Of a stretch of DNA of 64,000 nucleotides, positions 34,281 to 45,977 are shown piece after piece. This stretch comes from Ypsolopha sequella (taxonomy: Eukaryota > Arthropoda > Insecta > Lepidoptera > Ypsolophidae): positions 2,666,001 to 2,730,000 of the forward strand of contig OW204012.1 of assembly GCA_934047225.1 (NCBI GenBank), in the 5' to 3' direction. Numbering within the stretch: position 1 is the first letter of the stretch; each line of letters begins with the position of its first letter. Under the pieces are notes generated by a model. That model had not been told where the DNA came from. It searched no databases and saw nothing but the letters and a program-made list of their open reading frames with translations. The position numbers were made by a program, and so were the translations under genes.

Positions 34281-35389
34281 TATGTACTATGTAAGTACCT
34301 ACATAGGGCAATAAAGTAATTGACTGTAATTCAATGTATTTTATCTACTCCCATTGTACAATAAAGTTAAAAAATCATCAAAAGCAAATATAATATGTTA
34401 TAATATTACATTATCACACCGCAACTCCGCGCTGCGATTCGCCCAATTTAAGTTTTATAACACCGCTAGGGAACCAACCAACATGGACGATGACAAAATA
34501 AACCCGCCCTTATTTCTCTTCTTTTCTACTGATTGGTCGCAGGTAGCAATACCGTATCATATACCAAAATACTACGGTCCGTGCCATATCATGACTATTC
34601 ATGACGAATATCAGGACGTATGTTCTTCATCACATTTTTCGTGAAATTGTTAGTTGAATATATTATAATAAGTAATATCATGCAGAGACCATATTCTGGA
34701 TGGTTATAGATTAAAGTAGATAACCAAGAAACGCACATCGTTGTTAAAATAATAAAACTACTAAAATAAATACGGGTAAGTACAAAAAATATTTTGTCAA
34801 TAAATATTGCCTAGGTATCTATTGTGAAAACAAAAAAAAATTACAGACTAAGGTAATTTCCTGATTTTACATATTATTTGGGCTACTTGAGCGCCCTGAA
34901 TCGGCAACTTGCGGACTTAAAACATCTGGCAACCCTAGTACGCGGCACTGTGTTGTTGGCTCAAAAGGACTTGCATCCTGAGCGTAAAGTAAAACCCATG
35001 TAAAACCATAAGGAGAGCACTTCAGCACTCCATCCACTGTTCCGTGGACCAAAGACAATATAACCACTTCGTTTTAAGACGCGGCACTTCTATACAAAAC
35101 GTCGATTGAAGTTTTTACTTTTTAATTGTAAACCAGGAGAGTTTAACTACCAACCTGAGAATCAAAATTACATTTGGCGGGCAGGTTTGCCAATATGATA
35201 AAATACGTAGTGAGGAATTAGTGGTTCCTTATCGATATCGATATATAGATTTTATCGATGTCGATAGATTTTTGCTATCGATATTATCAAATCCACTGGT
35301 CCTGGCATTTAAATTTTTGAATTAGTGTCTATTCTCAGTTTCTGTTAGAAAATATTAAGAAATAATTATAACGTCAAAAATACAAATTT
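34281..35389. other. No gene recognised
   Basis: A 96-codon plus-strand frame at 34354-34644 contains a well-placed ATG (34482) followed by MDDDKINPPLFLFF and a possible donor (cag|gtagca), but nothing supports a gene. 35225-35285 is rich in TATCGAT words. Confidence 0.35.
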
Positions 35390-35592
35390 TAACTAAAAAT
35401 TGTTTACTATATGTATAAACATATGTTTAATGATATTATGGTAGCTTTAAAACAATTAGATTTTCCATAAACGTGGTAGCCGATTATTTTAAGAATTCAC
35501 GGCTTTTACCACGACTATGGAAAAGCCAATTGTTTTATAGCTATTGAAATATCATTAAACATATGTTTATGCATATAGCAAAATTTTAACAA
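35390..35592. mobile_element. Palindromic MITE
   Basis: 'ataaacatatgtttaatgat' at the left faces 'atcattaaacatatgtttat' at the right, and 'acaattagattttccataa' with 'cgtggta' faces 'taccacg' with 'atggaaaagccaattgt'. Close to a full hairpin. Confidence 0.8.
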
Positions 35593-35844
35593 CGAGGTTT
35601 TTTTTGCCAAAAGTTGTATTTTGGCCGTTACAATTATTTCTTCATATTTTGTTACAAATCCGGAGAAACGAACCCTAAAACCAATAAGAACCAAATGAGT
35701 AAGTATGACAATAATTATTGGTAATAATTAGCAAAATAAATTAAGAAAATGAACACATAATTTTATTATTTTTGCTCACAACTATTTTATTATCACAAGC
35801 ATAACCTAAATATTCAATTACTTATGTTAATTTTCATTTTAAGG

Positions 35845-36075
35845 ATTCCGTAGTACCTAAAAGGTACAAAAGGAACCTTTATGGTGAGACTCCGTTGCCC
35901 GTCCGTCCGTATGTACAGCTTCATACCGTTAGCACCATACGCACCATTAACGCATTACCATGCCAATTTGACTTAGAAGACAAGTTTTTAGAAGAATGTC
36001 TCCATTTTCGTGCTCACTGCAATATAAAAAAAACTGGTCAAGTGCGAGTTAGTCTTGCATACCTAGGGTTCCGTA
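35845..36075. repeat. Repeat R pieces, two orientations
   Basis: 35845-35930 ('attccgtagtacctaaaagg', 'gtgagactccgttgcccgtc') is the inverted end. 36028-36075 ('ctggtcaagtgcgagttagt', 'ctagggttccgtaat') is the direct head. The middle is deleted, or two copies abut. Confidence 0.65.
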
Positions 36076-37371
36076 ATACGAGTTTTGGAAAAAGAAAATT
36101 TTATCTTGTCTTTTTGATTTCGGAAATTTCTCAAACGCTATATTTTTCCTGTAATCTTTACTGACTTATATTCTGTTCACGCACGACATAAACATAACTA
36201 AACTGAATCTATAAAAGTTGACAAGAAAGTAAATTCATATGTAGTACAGTACCTAAATGATGGGAGCTAATAAAGGGGCGGCTTGTACTACATGGCCTAG
36301 GGCGACCAAGAAAGCAAATCCACCACCGTGTATGAATCTTGAGAAAAATCCAGGTGTAATGGGGCCTCTTAAGGTCAACATGGCTCCCCTTCGTTAAATA
36401 GTCTGAGGGTTCAGAGGATTCACTCTGCCAAAGGAAATATTTTTATCATCAAACGCCGTATCATTGCATTTTTATGTTGTGAGCACCAGCAACTATATAA
36501 AAACGGCAATTTCATAGTTAATGACCTACAAATTTCTTCTTGCTAAGAAACTCAGTACCTACATGGTAACCAAGTTGTTTTTTTAGATGGATTTCGCAAC
36601 CGAAATTTGCCCAAGGTAAAAAAGTACCTAGCCCCATTTTCCTAACTTGAACCAAACTCTGGGAAAGTCTTAAATTAGTAAGCGATATGTCCCTACCCTT
36701 CGAAGTATCTCAAACAAACAATTTTTCATATCTGCGAAGATACGAAAGTATTTGTAGAGATTTATTTGCTTACCGTTCCAGGTGAAGAGAGAATCTGAAG
36801 AATATTTTGTCGCTAGTTCCTTTCTTTGTGCCACAGACTTCACATGTTTTATATCTACTTTAACTCATTTTAACAATAAATTCAATTTGTACATAAAAAT
36901 TATTGCAGAAGAATTCAAATTTTTCCACCATTGACAATTTTATTTTAATTGCTGCCACCATGGCAACCAAATACAGAGTAATAAAAAACCTCAATCACGA
37001 TGTGATCACAGAACACATTACATAAATCTGTTACGTTGGTAGCAAGTTTTCCTCTCGTCCATACAAAATGAAGATTTATTAGGAGTGTCGAGGGCTGCCG
37101 TGGACATGGCCCTATAATTTGTGGGAGCACTGTGCTTACATACACTTCACTGTAGAGCGTAAAATTAAATAAATTTAACTCGGAAAAGCTATGTATATAC
37201 GTATACTGGACTACGACTTTCGTTTCAGTTTCAATCGTCAATTCTCCTCAAGGTCTATCTATCGATTGCGTAGGTATCTAAAACATCGGTGCGAAAGTAA
37301 AAAAATTAAAATAATGCGATGTCGGCCTATACTCGTCGAAAAGCCAAGTCAAAATAAAGAGATAGTTTAAG
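36076..37371. other. No gene supported
   Basis: A strong Kozak context (gccaccATGG, 36958) opens only 22 codons. The antisense 98-codon frame at 36945-37241 has no motif. The rest is AT-rich. Confidence 0.4.
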
Positions 37372-37461
37372 GTTGGAAAGGGCTTCTCTTCTCAAGAGCA
37401 ATCCATTGATACCCATAAAACACCATATAACAGAGTGAAGCGGTGCCGGGAACTTAAAAGA

Positions 37462-37534
37462 ATGAAGGCGTCGGAGCTGATCAACGATGGCCCCAGTACA
37501 TCGGCCGAGCCTATGCAAGTGGAGTTACGTACAC
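37462..37534 (+). CDS. Candidate 5' exon of the cassette gene
   Basis: ATG at 37462 opens MKASELINDGPSTSAEPM...QVELRT and stops at a good donor, ACAC|GTATGT (37535). Phase 1 matches the acceptor phase of exon A (40260), and the joined codon C|GT would be Arg, giving ...LRT-R-IKQEILDT. The frame is open ~90 nt further upstream (KTPYNRVKRCRELKRMKA), resembling the basic Q/N-R-C-x-E-Y-R start common in lepidopteran nuclear proteins, so the real exon may be longer. The assignment depends on phase fit and position only. Confidence 0.35.
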
Positions 37535-37781
37535 GTATGTATTCACGACATGGTTACATCCCGATTTTTACCTTATAAATGTTCTAAATTACTTTAATTT
37601 GCAAGTTTCGCTAAAGCCATGCTAAAGCTGACAAAAAGTAAGACAATGAAGTGTTTTCCCAGTAAGTAATAGTAAGTGATCCCAAACAACCGAGTTTTTG
37701 TCAAAACAAATACTTGGAGCCCTTTCTAGTATGTGGTGGAGTGCCCATCCCTATTCCCAAAAACTGCTCTACAACATCCTC

Positions 37782-39171
37782 TTCTTCTTCTTCTTCTTCT
37801 TGGTGGGCTCGGTTTCCGCACCTAGTCTCTTACTTGGACCTTTGTGCGTGGAAAGTGTGGAGCTGGCTATTCCATCCAGCCCAGCTCTCGCCAGAATCCC
37901 AAGAGGCGGCCTAGGTCGCCACAGGATTGGCGAAGCGTCCCCGGTTCACCGAGGATCTTAGCCCGTTGTGTGCTGATGCCTACGCAGTCTATCGTCACGT
38001 GGGTCGGCGTTTCTTCGGTCTCCATACAAGCTCTGCATAGAGGACTGTCCGTCAGACCTATATTATAGAAATGTCTGTTGAGGTTACTATGTCCCGTAAT
38101 TAGCCCTACCATCATGCGAAGGTTCAGCCTATTGAGACGAAGTAGTTTCTTTGTCAGGCGACGGTCCACGGTTGGTAGAACCGCTTTCGTCTGTCTGCAA
38201 GTTGTCATACTTGCCCATTGCTCAGCATGTTGAGAGCTGGTTCTCTCACGCAGCCAGGTTCGTATCTGGTTAAAGGGCAAGGGAACCAGTGGCTCAGCAC
38301 CTACCGGTTCCATTTTTGCACCTTCCTTTGCCAGTTCATCTGCCGCGTCATTGCCCAGCGATCCGCTGTGTCCTTTTATCCACTGGAGGGTGACTTTATT
38401 GTGTCGACTTACCTCTTCCAGTTGATTTAGACACTGTAGTATTAGCCCAGAGTAAACAATAGTCTTGCTTAGGGCTCGTAGTACCGCCGTGCTGTCAGAA
38501 AGTATACTAATGTTGAGGCCTTTAACTTGCCTTCTGAGCACCGCGCTTGTGGCCAGGATAATTCCTACGCATTCCGCTTGGAAAATCGTGTTGTGCTTAC
38601 CCAAGGCTGTTGACCTGTGAATGTTAAGTTCAGCTGAGTACGCTCCGGCCCCAGTACCCACCTTTGTTTTCGATCCATCCGTATATATCCTTACCTCATG
38701 GATATTAGAGTGATCTGCTGTTTCCTCAAATAGTTGGACGTTGTACTGTCTATTAAAGACATGCTTTTTAGGTATTCTGTCACACGGTGCGTCCATCATG
38801 GGTTGGTGGGACACGGCCAACTCAAGAATGCGCGTGTGTGGTGCCCTGTCATCGCTTTTCCACTGTCCAGCCGCCCTGAGTCTGAACGCTGCAACCGCCG
38901 CCTCCTGTTGTATAAACAGGTGTAGCGGTGGGACGTCCAAGATGGCCTCAAGGGCCGCGGATGCCGTGGTTCGCATGCAGCTTGTGGTAAGCATGCAAGC
39001 ATGCCTTTGAAATTTTTCCAGTTCCTTCTGTACATAGCCGGCGTCTGTCCTAGGCCACCAGACGACGGCACCGTACGAGACCATTGGTCTTATCACTGCT
39101 TTGTATAGCCATAGCATTATGTTTGGGCGTAGTCCCCATTTTTTGCCCATCATGCGTTTGCAACATCCTCA
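37782..39171 (-). mobile_element. I-clade LINE, 5'-truncated
   Basis: Inserted on the minus strand with TSD caacatcctc (37772-37781 and 39172-39181). The 3' end is an AAG-repeat tail (ctt/tct run on the plus strand at 37780-37801). Carries the ORF described next. Confidence 0.85.
37867..39153 (-). CDS. I-clade LINE ORF2 C-terminus with RNase H
   Basis: 428 uninterrupted codons. N-terminal part is the RT thumb and connection region (KWGLRPNIMLWLYKAVIRPM). Residues ~150-280 are an RNase H domain with the four acidic positions visible: VRIYTDGSKTKVGTGAGAYS (Asp), FQAECVGI (Glu), ILSDSTAVLRAL (Asp) and WIKGHSGSLGNDAADELAKE (Asp plus His). A C-terminal cysteine-rich tail (CRACMETEETPTHVTIDC) follows. 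The catalytic RT core is missing by 5' truncation, so the element is dead although the frame is open. Having RNase H places it in the I group rather than in jockey. Confidence 0.9.
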   Translation of the reverse strand: MMGKKWGLRPNIMLWLYKAVIRPMVSYGAVVWWPRTDAGYVQKELEKFQRHACMLTTSCMRTTASAALEAILDVPPLHLFIQQEAAVAAFRLRAAGQWKSDDRAPHTRILELAVSHQPMMDAPCDRIPKKHVFNRQYNVQLFEETADHSNIHEVRIYTDGSKTKVGTGAGAYSAELNIHRSTALGKHNTIFQAECVGIILATSAVLRRQVKGLNISILSDSTAVLRALSKTIVYSGLILQCLNQLEEVSRHNKVTLQWIKGHSGSLGNDAADELAKEGAKMEPVGAEPLVPLPFNQIRTWLRERTSSQHAEQWASMTTCRQTKAVLPTVDRRLTKKLLRLNRLNLRMMVGLITGHSNLNRHFYNIGLTDSPLCRACMETEETPTHVTIDCVGISTQRAKILGEPGTLRQSCGDLGRLLGFWRELGWME

Positions 39172-39951
39172 TTGGTCTCACTTAAATTTGGCCACATTTG
39201 TTGTAGAGCCTTGTAGCAAGACATGGTTTAAAAAGTTGGATTCCATCCAAGCTAAAGCCTTACAGGTTATTCTTGGTGCATCTATACATGCAATGCAAGT
39301 TGAAGCTCATGATCCGTCGTTACTTAAGAAGGCAATATCGGATCGGTATTTGTATTGAATAGCTCAATTAGAGTCTCCTTGCCTCATTAGTTTCATCTAA
39401 ACGATACCGGCAAGATAAAGACATACCATGTTTGATTCAAAATTTCAGTAAACTGCAAGATATTTCTGCTCCAATATTTCGGACAGATAAACGCCCCATT
39501 TATAACGCAGCATATGAGTCTATTTGTTTTTCTCCTAAGGTTGCATATTCTGGAATTGACAAAGAGTCCCTCCATGTCAATGTTACTTCCAATATGATTA
39601 TTGTTACTGATTGGTTTGGCTGGAATCAGGTCTTCACCAATGCCTCCAAATTGGAGGAGGGTGGAGAGATTGGTGGAGCTTTTATCCATTCATCTTAATG
39701 CTATAGAAGAACATTGTTTACCTCCCACTACGACTGTAGAATGTCCAGAGTATGTGTTCCTAGTTTTAATTTAATTTTAATTAATAACTAAAGTAGATGT
39801 ATTATGAGACTATGGAAATGAAAGATATTATGAACTGAACTCAAACATATTTTATTAGATGGGTTTCAACAATTTATCTTGTTGTAAGTTTTTGGAAATG
39901 TTGGTTGCTATTTTAGTTTTTTTTTATAGATAAATAATATACTTTTAGGTT

Positions 39952-40102
39952 GCATTCCTAAACGCAGGGGTAAATGTAAAATTTTACTGTCAACCATTCC
40001 ACAACTACTCGAGTAAAAACGTACAGTACATAAACCTTGTCAGAAACGTAAAATTCACTTTGACAGTTTAAATTTTACATTTACCCAGGCGTTTAGGAAT
40101 GC
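39952..40102. mobile_element. Palindromic MITE
   Basis: gcattcctaaacgc / gcgtttaggaatgc ends with inner 'ggtaaatgtaaaatttta' / 'taaattttacatttacc'. A half-copy is visible at 23705-23747 ('accctggagtttaggaatgc'). Confidence 0.82.
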
Positions 40103-40259
40103 TTCTCACTCGGTCTGCCCAAGTCAAGTAAATATTTTATGAAAAACGTGTACTAAGATGCACAAATATGGACTTCTGTGTGTGAAATGTATTGAAGAGC
40201 TGATGGAGACTGCGTTGATATAACCTTCTATATACTTTAATTAAAGTTTTTTTTTACAG

Positions 40260-40393
40260 GTATAAAACAGGAAATTCTGGACACAGATGAAAATCGACCA
40301 ATGTCAGTAAAGCAAGAGCCAAATCAGGAACAGACAGAAACATTGAAGTCCATTCCTATAAAAATTAAATGTGAAGAAGCCCCTATAACTTCT
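40260..40393 (+). CDS. Cassette gene, exon A
   Basis: 134 nt between tttttacag (ends 40259) and GTAAGT (40394). Phase 1 in, phase 0 out: two bases then 44 codons, IKQEILDTDENRPMSVKQEP...IKIKCEEAPITS. Acidic; carries psi-K-x-E motifs IKQE and VKQE, typical of SUMO acceptor sites in transcription factors. 28 of 44 residues are identical to exon A' at 55919, and the upstream intron also matches ('gtgaaatgtattga', 'gctgatggagactgc', 'ttgatataacctt'). Unknown family. The exon is followed at once by a 9-kb transposon in the intron. Splicing is inferred, not shown. Confidence 0.8.
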
Positions 40394-40960
40394 GTAAGTC
40401 ATTGTTTTAGTGTACGCCATTTGCTACTGAAGAGAAGCCATACCCAACTAACACACAAGCTGCTTAAATAGCCTTTGACCAGCCTGAATGTTGTATAATA
40501 GCTGTACAAGGGCTTTATTGTTATCCTTAAGCTGTAAAGCAGCGTATTTAAAAGTTCTTCAACAGGCAGGTCATACAGTAGCCATAAAAAGGTAACTTTT
40601 ATGCCCAAGGAGATACAAAGGCGTGTTATAGAGCTATTGCATCGGCCTAAGAAGTAAAGCAGTGCTATAAATACCTATTATAACACTCTATGATCTAAAA
40701 GAGATCTTTTATAGGTAAAAGTGTTTGAATGGAGTTATAAGCTTCTTTTAAAACGCTTTAGAGTATATAGAGTATTATTTTAAAGCCTTCAGCTCTCAAA
40801 TAGAGTTTATAAGAGCCTTTGTAGGGCTATATCTACAATAGAGTAGTATAACTCCGTAGTAGCGTAAAAACCTCTATATTTGCTGCTTTTACAGCCACTA
40901 TATGGTAAATAGCTGGACATAGAGGTTTTATCCAGCAAAAAGAGAGCCATTTTGTTCAAG

Positions 40961-41221
40961 TATTCAGCGAATCTACCATGGAGAGGAAAAAATCATAAAA
41001 ATTAAGAAAAAAATGTGGTAGTGTGAAAAAAAAAATTGCACAGAATACCAAAATATAATTAATAATCATCCAACTCAATGTCAAGGCCAAAGATTTGAAG
41101 GAGTGAACAGTCAAGTCCAAAAACAAAATAGTGAGGGTTCTGTCGTTTCAAATTTTGAGTCTAGTAGCAATAGTGTATCCTGTAGCAATGTTGTAGCTGA
41201 CAATATTACCTGTGATTTTTA
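40961..41221 (+). pseudogene. Decayed ORF near the left end of the 9-kb element
   Basis: An ATG (40979) opens MERKKS, stop, KLRKKCGSVKKKIAQNTKI. A shift leads into CTEYQNIINNHPTQCQGQRF...NSEGSVVSNFESSSNSVSC...DNITCDF and stop at 41221. Basic start, then polar low-complexity. Probably the N-terminus of an element protein; no domain recognised. Confidence 0.45.
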
Positions 41222-41760
41222 AGAAGTTGTGTCAGAAGTGATTAAGGCGAGAATTATTAACGTATTAACGTGAGAAGACGAAATTTGACGCTCTTCACCC
41301 CGCGTAAATCCTTATCCCTCTCGTTGCTTTTGCAACGCGCTTTTTCGCGCGGCACGCTCTATATTTCATAGATAACTTGTCTAAAAAATATGATTGCGGA
41401 CGAGTTGCGATATACATAGGTATTATTAAATATATAGGTACATACGAGTATTGTTAATACTTGCTATGTGACATGTTCGGGGAAAAAATTGTAGTTGTCA
41501 AAATTCGAATATAGTAATTATCCATTATAGCTAGACAATGTCCATAATAAATATACCTACAATAATTTCGATGACCTACAAGCATTTTTAAATATTTGTT
41601 ATGTGATTATTATACGTCCGGTAAAAATGCTTGTTGTAGGCAAAGTCGGAATAGAGTTATTATTCATAATGGCAATGTGCAAAATAACTGACAGGTACCT
41701 GACTTATTGTTTTTCAGTCTCTGCAATAGTTTTTCTAGTGTTGGATAGATCAAATTGATA

Positions 41761-41916
41761 ATGGCTTCGGAAAAAATAAAACTGAAACTGATTGTAATGG
41801 ATTTATTTGATGTTTTTAGAGAAATGAATTGGTATACCAAAAAAAAATTGTCTGAAACTGTTGAACCGAAAAATATGAAAGAATTATCAATTACAGAGTA
41901 TTACGTAAATATTTAA
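41761..41916 (+). CDS. Short ORF in the 9-kb element
   Basis: ATG to TAA, 51 codons: MASEKIKLKLIVMDLFDVFR...KKKLSETVEPKNMKELSI... A second open stretch without ATG (about 41967-42164: SEYVYKVISTPKTDVILTPQ, DIACKLVCITYKGEM) follows in another frame. Both look protein-like but are unidentified. Confidence 0.35.
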   Translation: MASEKIKLKLIVMDLFDVFREMNWYTKKKLSETVEPKNMKELSITEYYVNI

Positions 41917-42749
41917 GGAAAACTATAACGATTAAAAAACAATAATAAATCTTGAAAATAAAGAAAATATAAAAAATTCTAATTATTACAAACTCGAATG
42001 AAATCATCATTTCTGAATATGTATATAAAGTGATTTCCACACCAAAAACGGATGTTATTTTAACTCCCCAGGATATTGCGTGTAAATTGGTGTGTATCAC
42101 ATATAAAGGAGAAATGTATGTTTTACTCTTGTTACATACATTTTTAAATAATAAAACAATGTAAATAAATCTAACTAAGTTTAACTTAGTTTCAACTCGG
42201 TAGATAACCTTGGCAATTATCAGAGATTGTTTTTAAGCCACCAACCAGATCTTTTGCAACGATGGTGCTCTTTAACGTTATTCATTTTGTTTCCTTGAAA
42301 TTGATTTTTTCTGAGCGGTTAAGCCCATTTCTCAACGCATTATATTGTAGCACTACATACATAGTAGTTAATAAAATATTTTAATTAATAACTTAAGAGC
42401 TTTAACTTTTAATTAGTACTTAATTAAATTACTCTTGAGATCTAAATTTAAATTTTTGATAAAGTAAATAACATAATTAAATCTCTAAATAGAATTTGAG
42501 ATAACCCTAGCAGACAATTATAAATTAAATAAGATGATGTCTACAAATTATACATACAATTATATATAGGAAAGAAAAAATAAACTTGTAAACTTTGTTG
42601 TTTGAATACGTTTTTATTTTTCTTATAAAAAATCGGTATTTAAACTGACATTCTCGGCAAGAGTATTTAAATTCACTGGTTCTCGGTATTGTGCAGGACG
42701 CCGAAAGGTCATCTATTTGTCTTCATGTTCAGTGTCGGTATTTTCTAGT

Positions 42750-42900
42750 ATTACTTAAAGTTCGTCATTGGCCAATCCATAAGAAAGAAGATGATTTATT
42801 TTAAGCGAGCAATTTATTCGCAGTCGTTCGGGTGCAGGAATTGAGTTCTGGTCTTTAACAAATCCTTTGGCACCTTTTTTGGGCCATTTAAGTATGCCAC
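42750..42900 (-). pseudogene. Coding-like scrap, minus strand
   Basis: Reads GGILKWPKKGAKGFVKDQNS then PAPERLRINCSLKINHLL and YGLANDEL stop. No family recognised. It may be the end of a second, oppositely transcribed ORF of the 9-kb element. Confidence 0.3.
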
Positions 42901-43037
42901 CATTTTCTCATTGAGATGGCAAAATGCTTAGTTGTAATTTCTCCTTTCAATCATCTTCACAATTTTGAAGGGGATTCTGAAAAGTAAAACATAGTTTAAA
43001 CATTGAACATAGATGGGTACATACGTAGATATCGGTG

Positions 43038-43280
43038 CATCATCACGAAATGAATCCCCGAGGGGATTTCAGAGGTTTTTCCGAGTGTGGACTGTGAAAT
43101 GGTAGTCACAGTCCACATTCGTATATACCTAGGTTTCACTGATTACGTCCTAGCAGGACGGGTAGTTACTGAGCCCTATCGCCGTACTTCGGACACAAAC
43201 AAACCGAACACAAATGTGCCCCTACGGGATTACATTTACTCCAAAGTATTAGTCAAGTAATTAATCACTAGGCCACAGGG
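43038..43280 (-). repeat. SINE, inverted, partial
   Basis: 'atcacgaaatgaatccccga', 'tccgagtgtggactgtgaaa' and 'gagccctatcgccgtacttc' are the reverse complement of the 3' half of the SINE at 18563. The tRNA-like head is not evident. Confidence 0.75.
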
Positions 43281-44525
43281 ATGATCAACATAGCTATAAC
43301 TTTTATTAATAAATAACCTACCCGAATGCTAAAAGATTGAAATACAAATAATTCTTGTTATTGTGTTAGTATAAATGTAAATCTATACCTATAAAATATT
43401 TTAAGCTCGTGTCTCATTCCGTCAACTGAACAACTGAACACTAATTCTTAGAATCGTAGTTATCGTAGACGAACAAAGACAACACAGGTGCAAGCGATGA
43501 CGCTCAGCGCTAACACACCCCGCGCGTCTCTCCACTCTCACTCCACCCACTTAAATAAGGATGCAGTTGTGCAAAAGAATAAGAAGAAAAATACTTCGTA
43601 CAGACAAAGTTCTGATGCTTATGCTTTTAAATAAAAGAACTTTAGTTTATTATTAAACTTCACCAATAATTGTTGCATTTAAAAGTTAAATTGTTTTTAA
43701 ACAAAATATGTAAGCAATGAATCATGTGCAAAGAGTACATTCAGTGTGGGAATAAAAAGCGAACAGTGGTGGAGGGAAAGAACCTTAAATATTATGGATA
43801 TAAAAAATACTTTATTACAATAATTAAGAAAAGGGTTTTTAATCCTAGTTTACTCAAAAAAAAACTTACATGAGGAATGAGAAAGTGTAAAAAACAATTT
43901 ATAGGTGTTTTTAGAATTCAACGACGGACTCCTAATACGTTAAGGGGGGCTTATCCCAATTTTGTCTGTTTTCAAACTCATTTTAAAGCATCAAATAGTT
44001 ATTTTTAAAATCTGAAAAAAATATATGTTTTAGATACATCTTTTGTGCAGTGTTTTTTGTGGTTCAATTTGCGAGACGTTACACTTTGCTCGATCGAAAA
44101 AAAATCCGAAACTATGTCGATTTTTAAGATTTTTTTCGTTTTATGTAACGTGTACTTAACCAAATTGCATGAAAATTGCAGATAATTAAAGTAAAACTAT
44201 TGTACTAATAACTTTTGTGGTTACTTTTTTTTTAATGAAAATCGTTTTTTTTCCCTTAATTTAAAAAGAAAAATTGATTCGCGACTACTCGGCGAGCGGC
44301 CGCCAGTTGCCCGCCAGCGGCTGTCGAGGCAAGACCTATGTCAGTTTTCTGAGCCCTCGTTCCCCCTCACTCGCCTCGAAGCTCTAATAGAGTGTACTAT
44401 CATTATTTAAATAATCGTGTAAATATACATCAAACTATCAGTTGTGTGTACATGTAAATAAAAATCATTTAGTTGTATCTTGCTTGGATGTTTAAAAATA
44501 AAAATGGAAACTAGAAATAAGAAGA

Positions 44526-45005
44526 AAAAAACCGGCCAAGTGCGAGTCAGACTCGCGGACCTAGGGTTCCGTATTGTGGATGATAAATTTAATTTACTAT
44601 TTTTTTCGTGAATTTCTCAACTGCTTTATTTTTCCTGTAATCTTTACGTAAACACCATTATCATGATTTTTTTCATAATGCTCGGTCTACCAGTTTTGGA
44701 GATAAAGACATACATTTTTTTATATCAATGTATTTTTACAATCAGCTTTTTGATATCTATAATTTGATACCCATATTGTATTTTTAGGATAACATTTTTT
44801 AGTTTTGTTTTGGAAATATTTTAAAAAATTTCAATCATTTTTTACATTGTGATATGTGGGCAAATAAATGCTATTTTTGTGCCAAATTTCATGTCTTTAT
44901 CTTTAAAGGTGCTAAAGTTATGAGGCTGTGACATACGGACGGATGGACAACGGAGTCTCACCATAAAGGTTCCTTTTGTACCTTTTAGGTACTACGGAAC
45001 CATAC
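44526..45005 (+). repeat. Repeat R, subtype with 'ctagggttccgta'
   Basis: 'accggccaagtgcgagtcag' to 'gtaccttttaggtactacgg'. The interior ('ttcctgtaatctttacgtaa', 'atgaggctgtgacatacgga') matches 51664-52408 and 56170-56432 rather than 882, so it is a separate subfamily. Confidence 0.8.
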
Positions 45006-45344
45006 AAATCATCAAATTTGAAAGTGCTGAAGATAAGAAAACAATTCTTTGAAACTGTAACGAGATGTTTTATTGATCGTACAGAACAACCAACTTTTGA
45101 AATTATGCAAAAAATGTAAACAACTCTTGAGTCCGAGTATAACTGTACAACAGTAAAATGTAACAGTACTTACTCTTGCAGTCAGACAGAATGTATAGAT
45201 ATATAATGTACATATTATGTAAATATATAATATATATATATATATATAAAATAATGCGATTGTATCTACGTATTATTATTTTTTGTAAGCGTAAGTATGA
45301 ATCGTATGTAACTAAGTGATTAAATAAAATTTCTTAACTTCAGT

Positions 45345-45638
45345 TTATCAAATCTTCGTACTGAGCAGGGCACCTTCGCATCGAGACAATGTATAGAGGC
45401 AACAAGTACGACAAAACTCGATAAAAACAGTAATTGGTATTACCAGGTACAAGGACAGCTTTACGTGACAGAACGGCGATTATGTCTCTTTGGCATTTGG
45501 GTAGGAGATAATAAACTTGTACATATTGAACGCATTACAAGAGATGATGATTTTTGGATGACGAAGATGGAGAGGAAGCTAATACAATTTTATATAAAAT
45601 GTGTAATACCAGAGATAGTGAAAGTGATAGTGAAATGA
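45345..45638 (+). pseudogene. YqaJ-type exonuclease fragment
   Basis: A 97-codon open frame without ATG. Contains NSNWYYQVQGQLYVTERRLC, LFGIWVGDNKLVHIERITRD and DDFWMTKMERKLIQFYIKCV, followed by IPEIVK. The YYQVQGQLxVTxRxxCLFxIW core is the C-terminal signature of YqaJ-family (lambda-exonuclease-like) nucleases found in animal mobile elements. The N-terminal catalytic D-(x)n-ExK part is not readable upstream, where repeat R and stops intervene. Just after PE the reading shifts: another frame runs NTRDSESDSEMSLFATEH... to 45733. Non-functional as it stands. Confidence 0.75.
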
Positions 45639-45977
45639 GTTTATTTGCCACAGAACATATAAAAAAAGAAGACACAGTACAACACAAAACAAAATTGCAA
45701 AAAGGAGCAAGCTTATCAAATGCTACACGTTGAAGTAACTTGCAGCTCTGATTTTCAGTTTGCCACATATGAACAAAACACAATAGCAAATAGAAGTAAA
45801 ACATAATAATTAATAATTAAGAATTTTAACTAGTACAATTATACTATTGACTAAGAAAATAATGAATAATAATAATTTATTCATAAAAATAATATTGAAT
45901 AATTGAAATAATATTGAAAACACACAAAAAAAATTATTAATTTGACAAAGAATTACAAATTACAAATAAAATAATTA

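Larger units (their letters stand above)
37690..39760 (+). pseudogene. Old R1/jockey-type LINE, split by a younger LINE
   Basis: 37690-37781 codes MWWSAHPYSQKLLYNIL. 39182 onward continues HLNLATFVVEPCSKTWFKKL, then SIQAKALQVILGA, stop at 39356, and a shifted frame with YNAAYESICFSPKVAYSG and SNMIIVTDWFGWNQVFT. This is the RT connection region and RNase H-side remnant of one element. Several stops and shifts show age. The two halves join when the insert at 37782-39171 is removed. Confidence 0.7.

Noticed and set aside
34482..34541. Possible first exon MDDDKINPPLFLFF... with a cag|gtagca donor
   Set aside because: No partner exon, family or supporting signal; could easily be chance.
32754..34940. 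hAT element with ends cagggctgcc... and ...ggcaaccctag
   Set aside because: No 8-bp target duplication matches and the interior is a mixture of unrelated LINE pieces.
36958..37023. gccaccATGG start with 22 codons
   Set aside because: The context is good, but the frame stops at once and no donor or family was found.
45220..45250. (TA)n run as a functional site
   Set aside because: Simple AT microsatellite in AT-rich DNA; nothing else supports a role.
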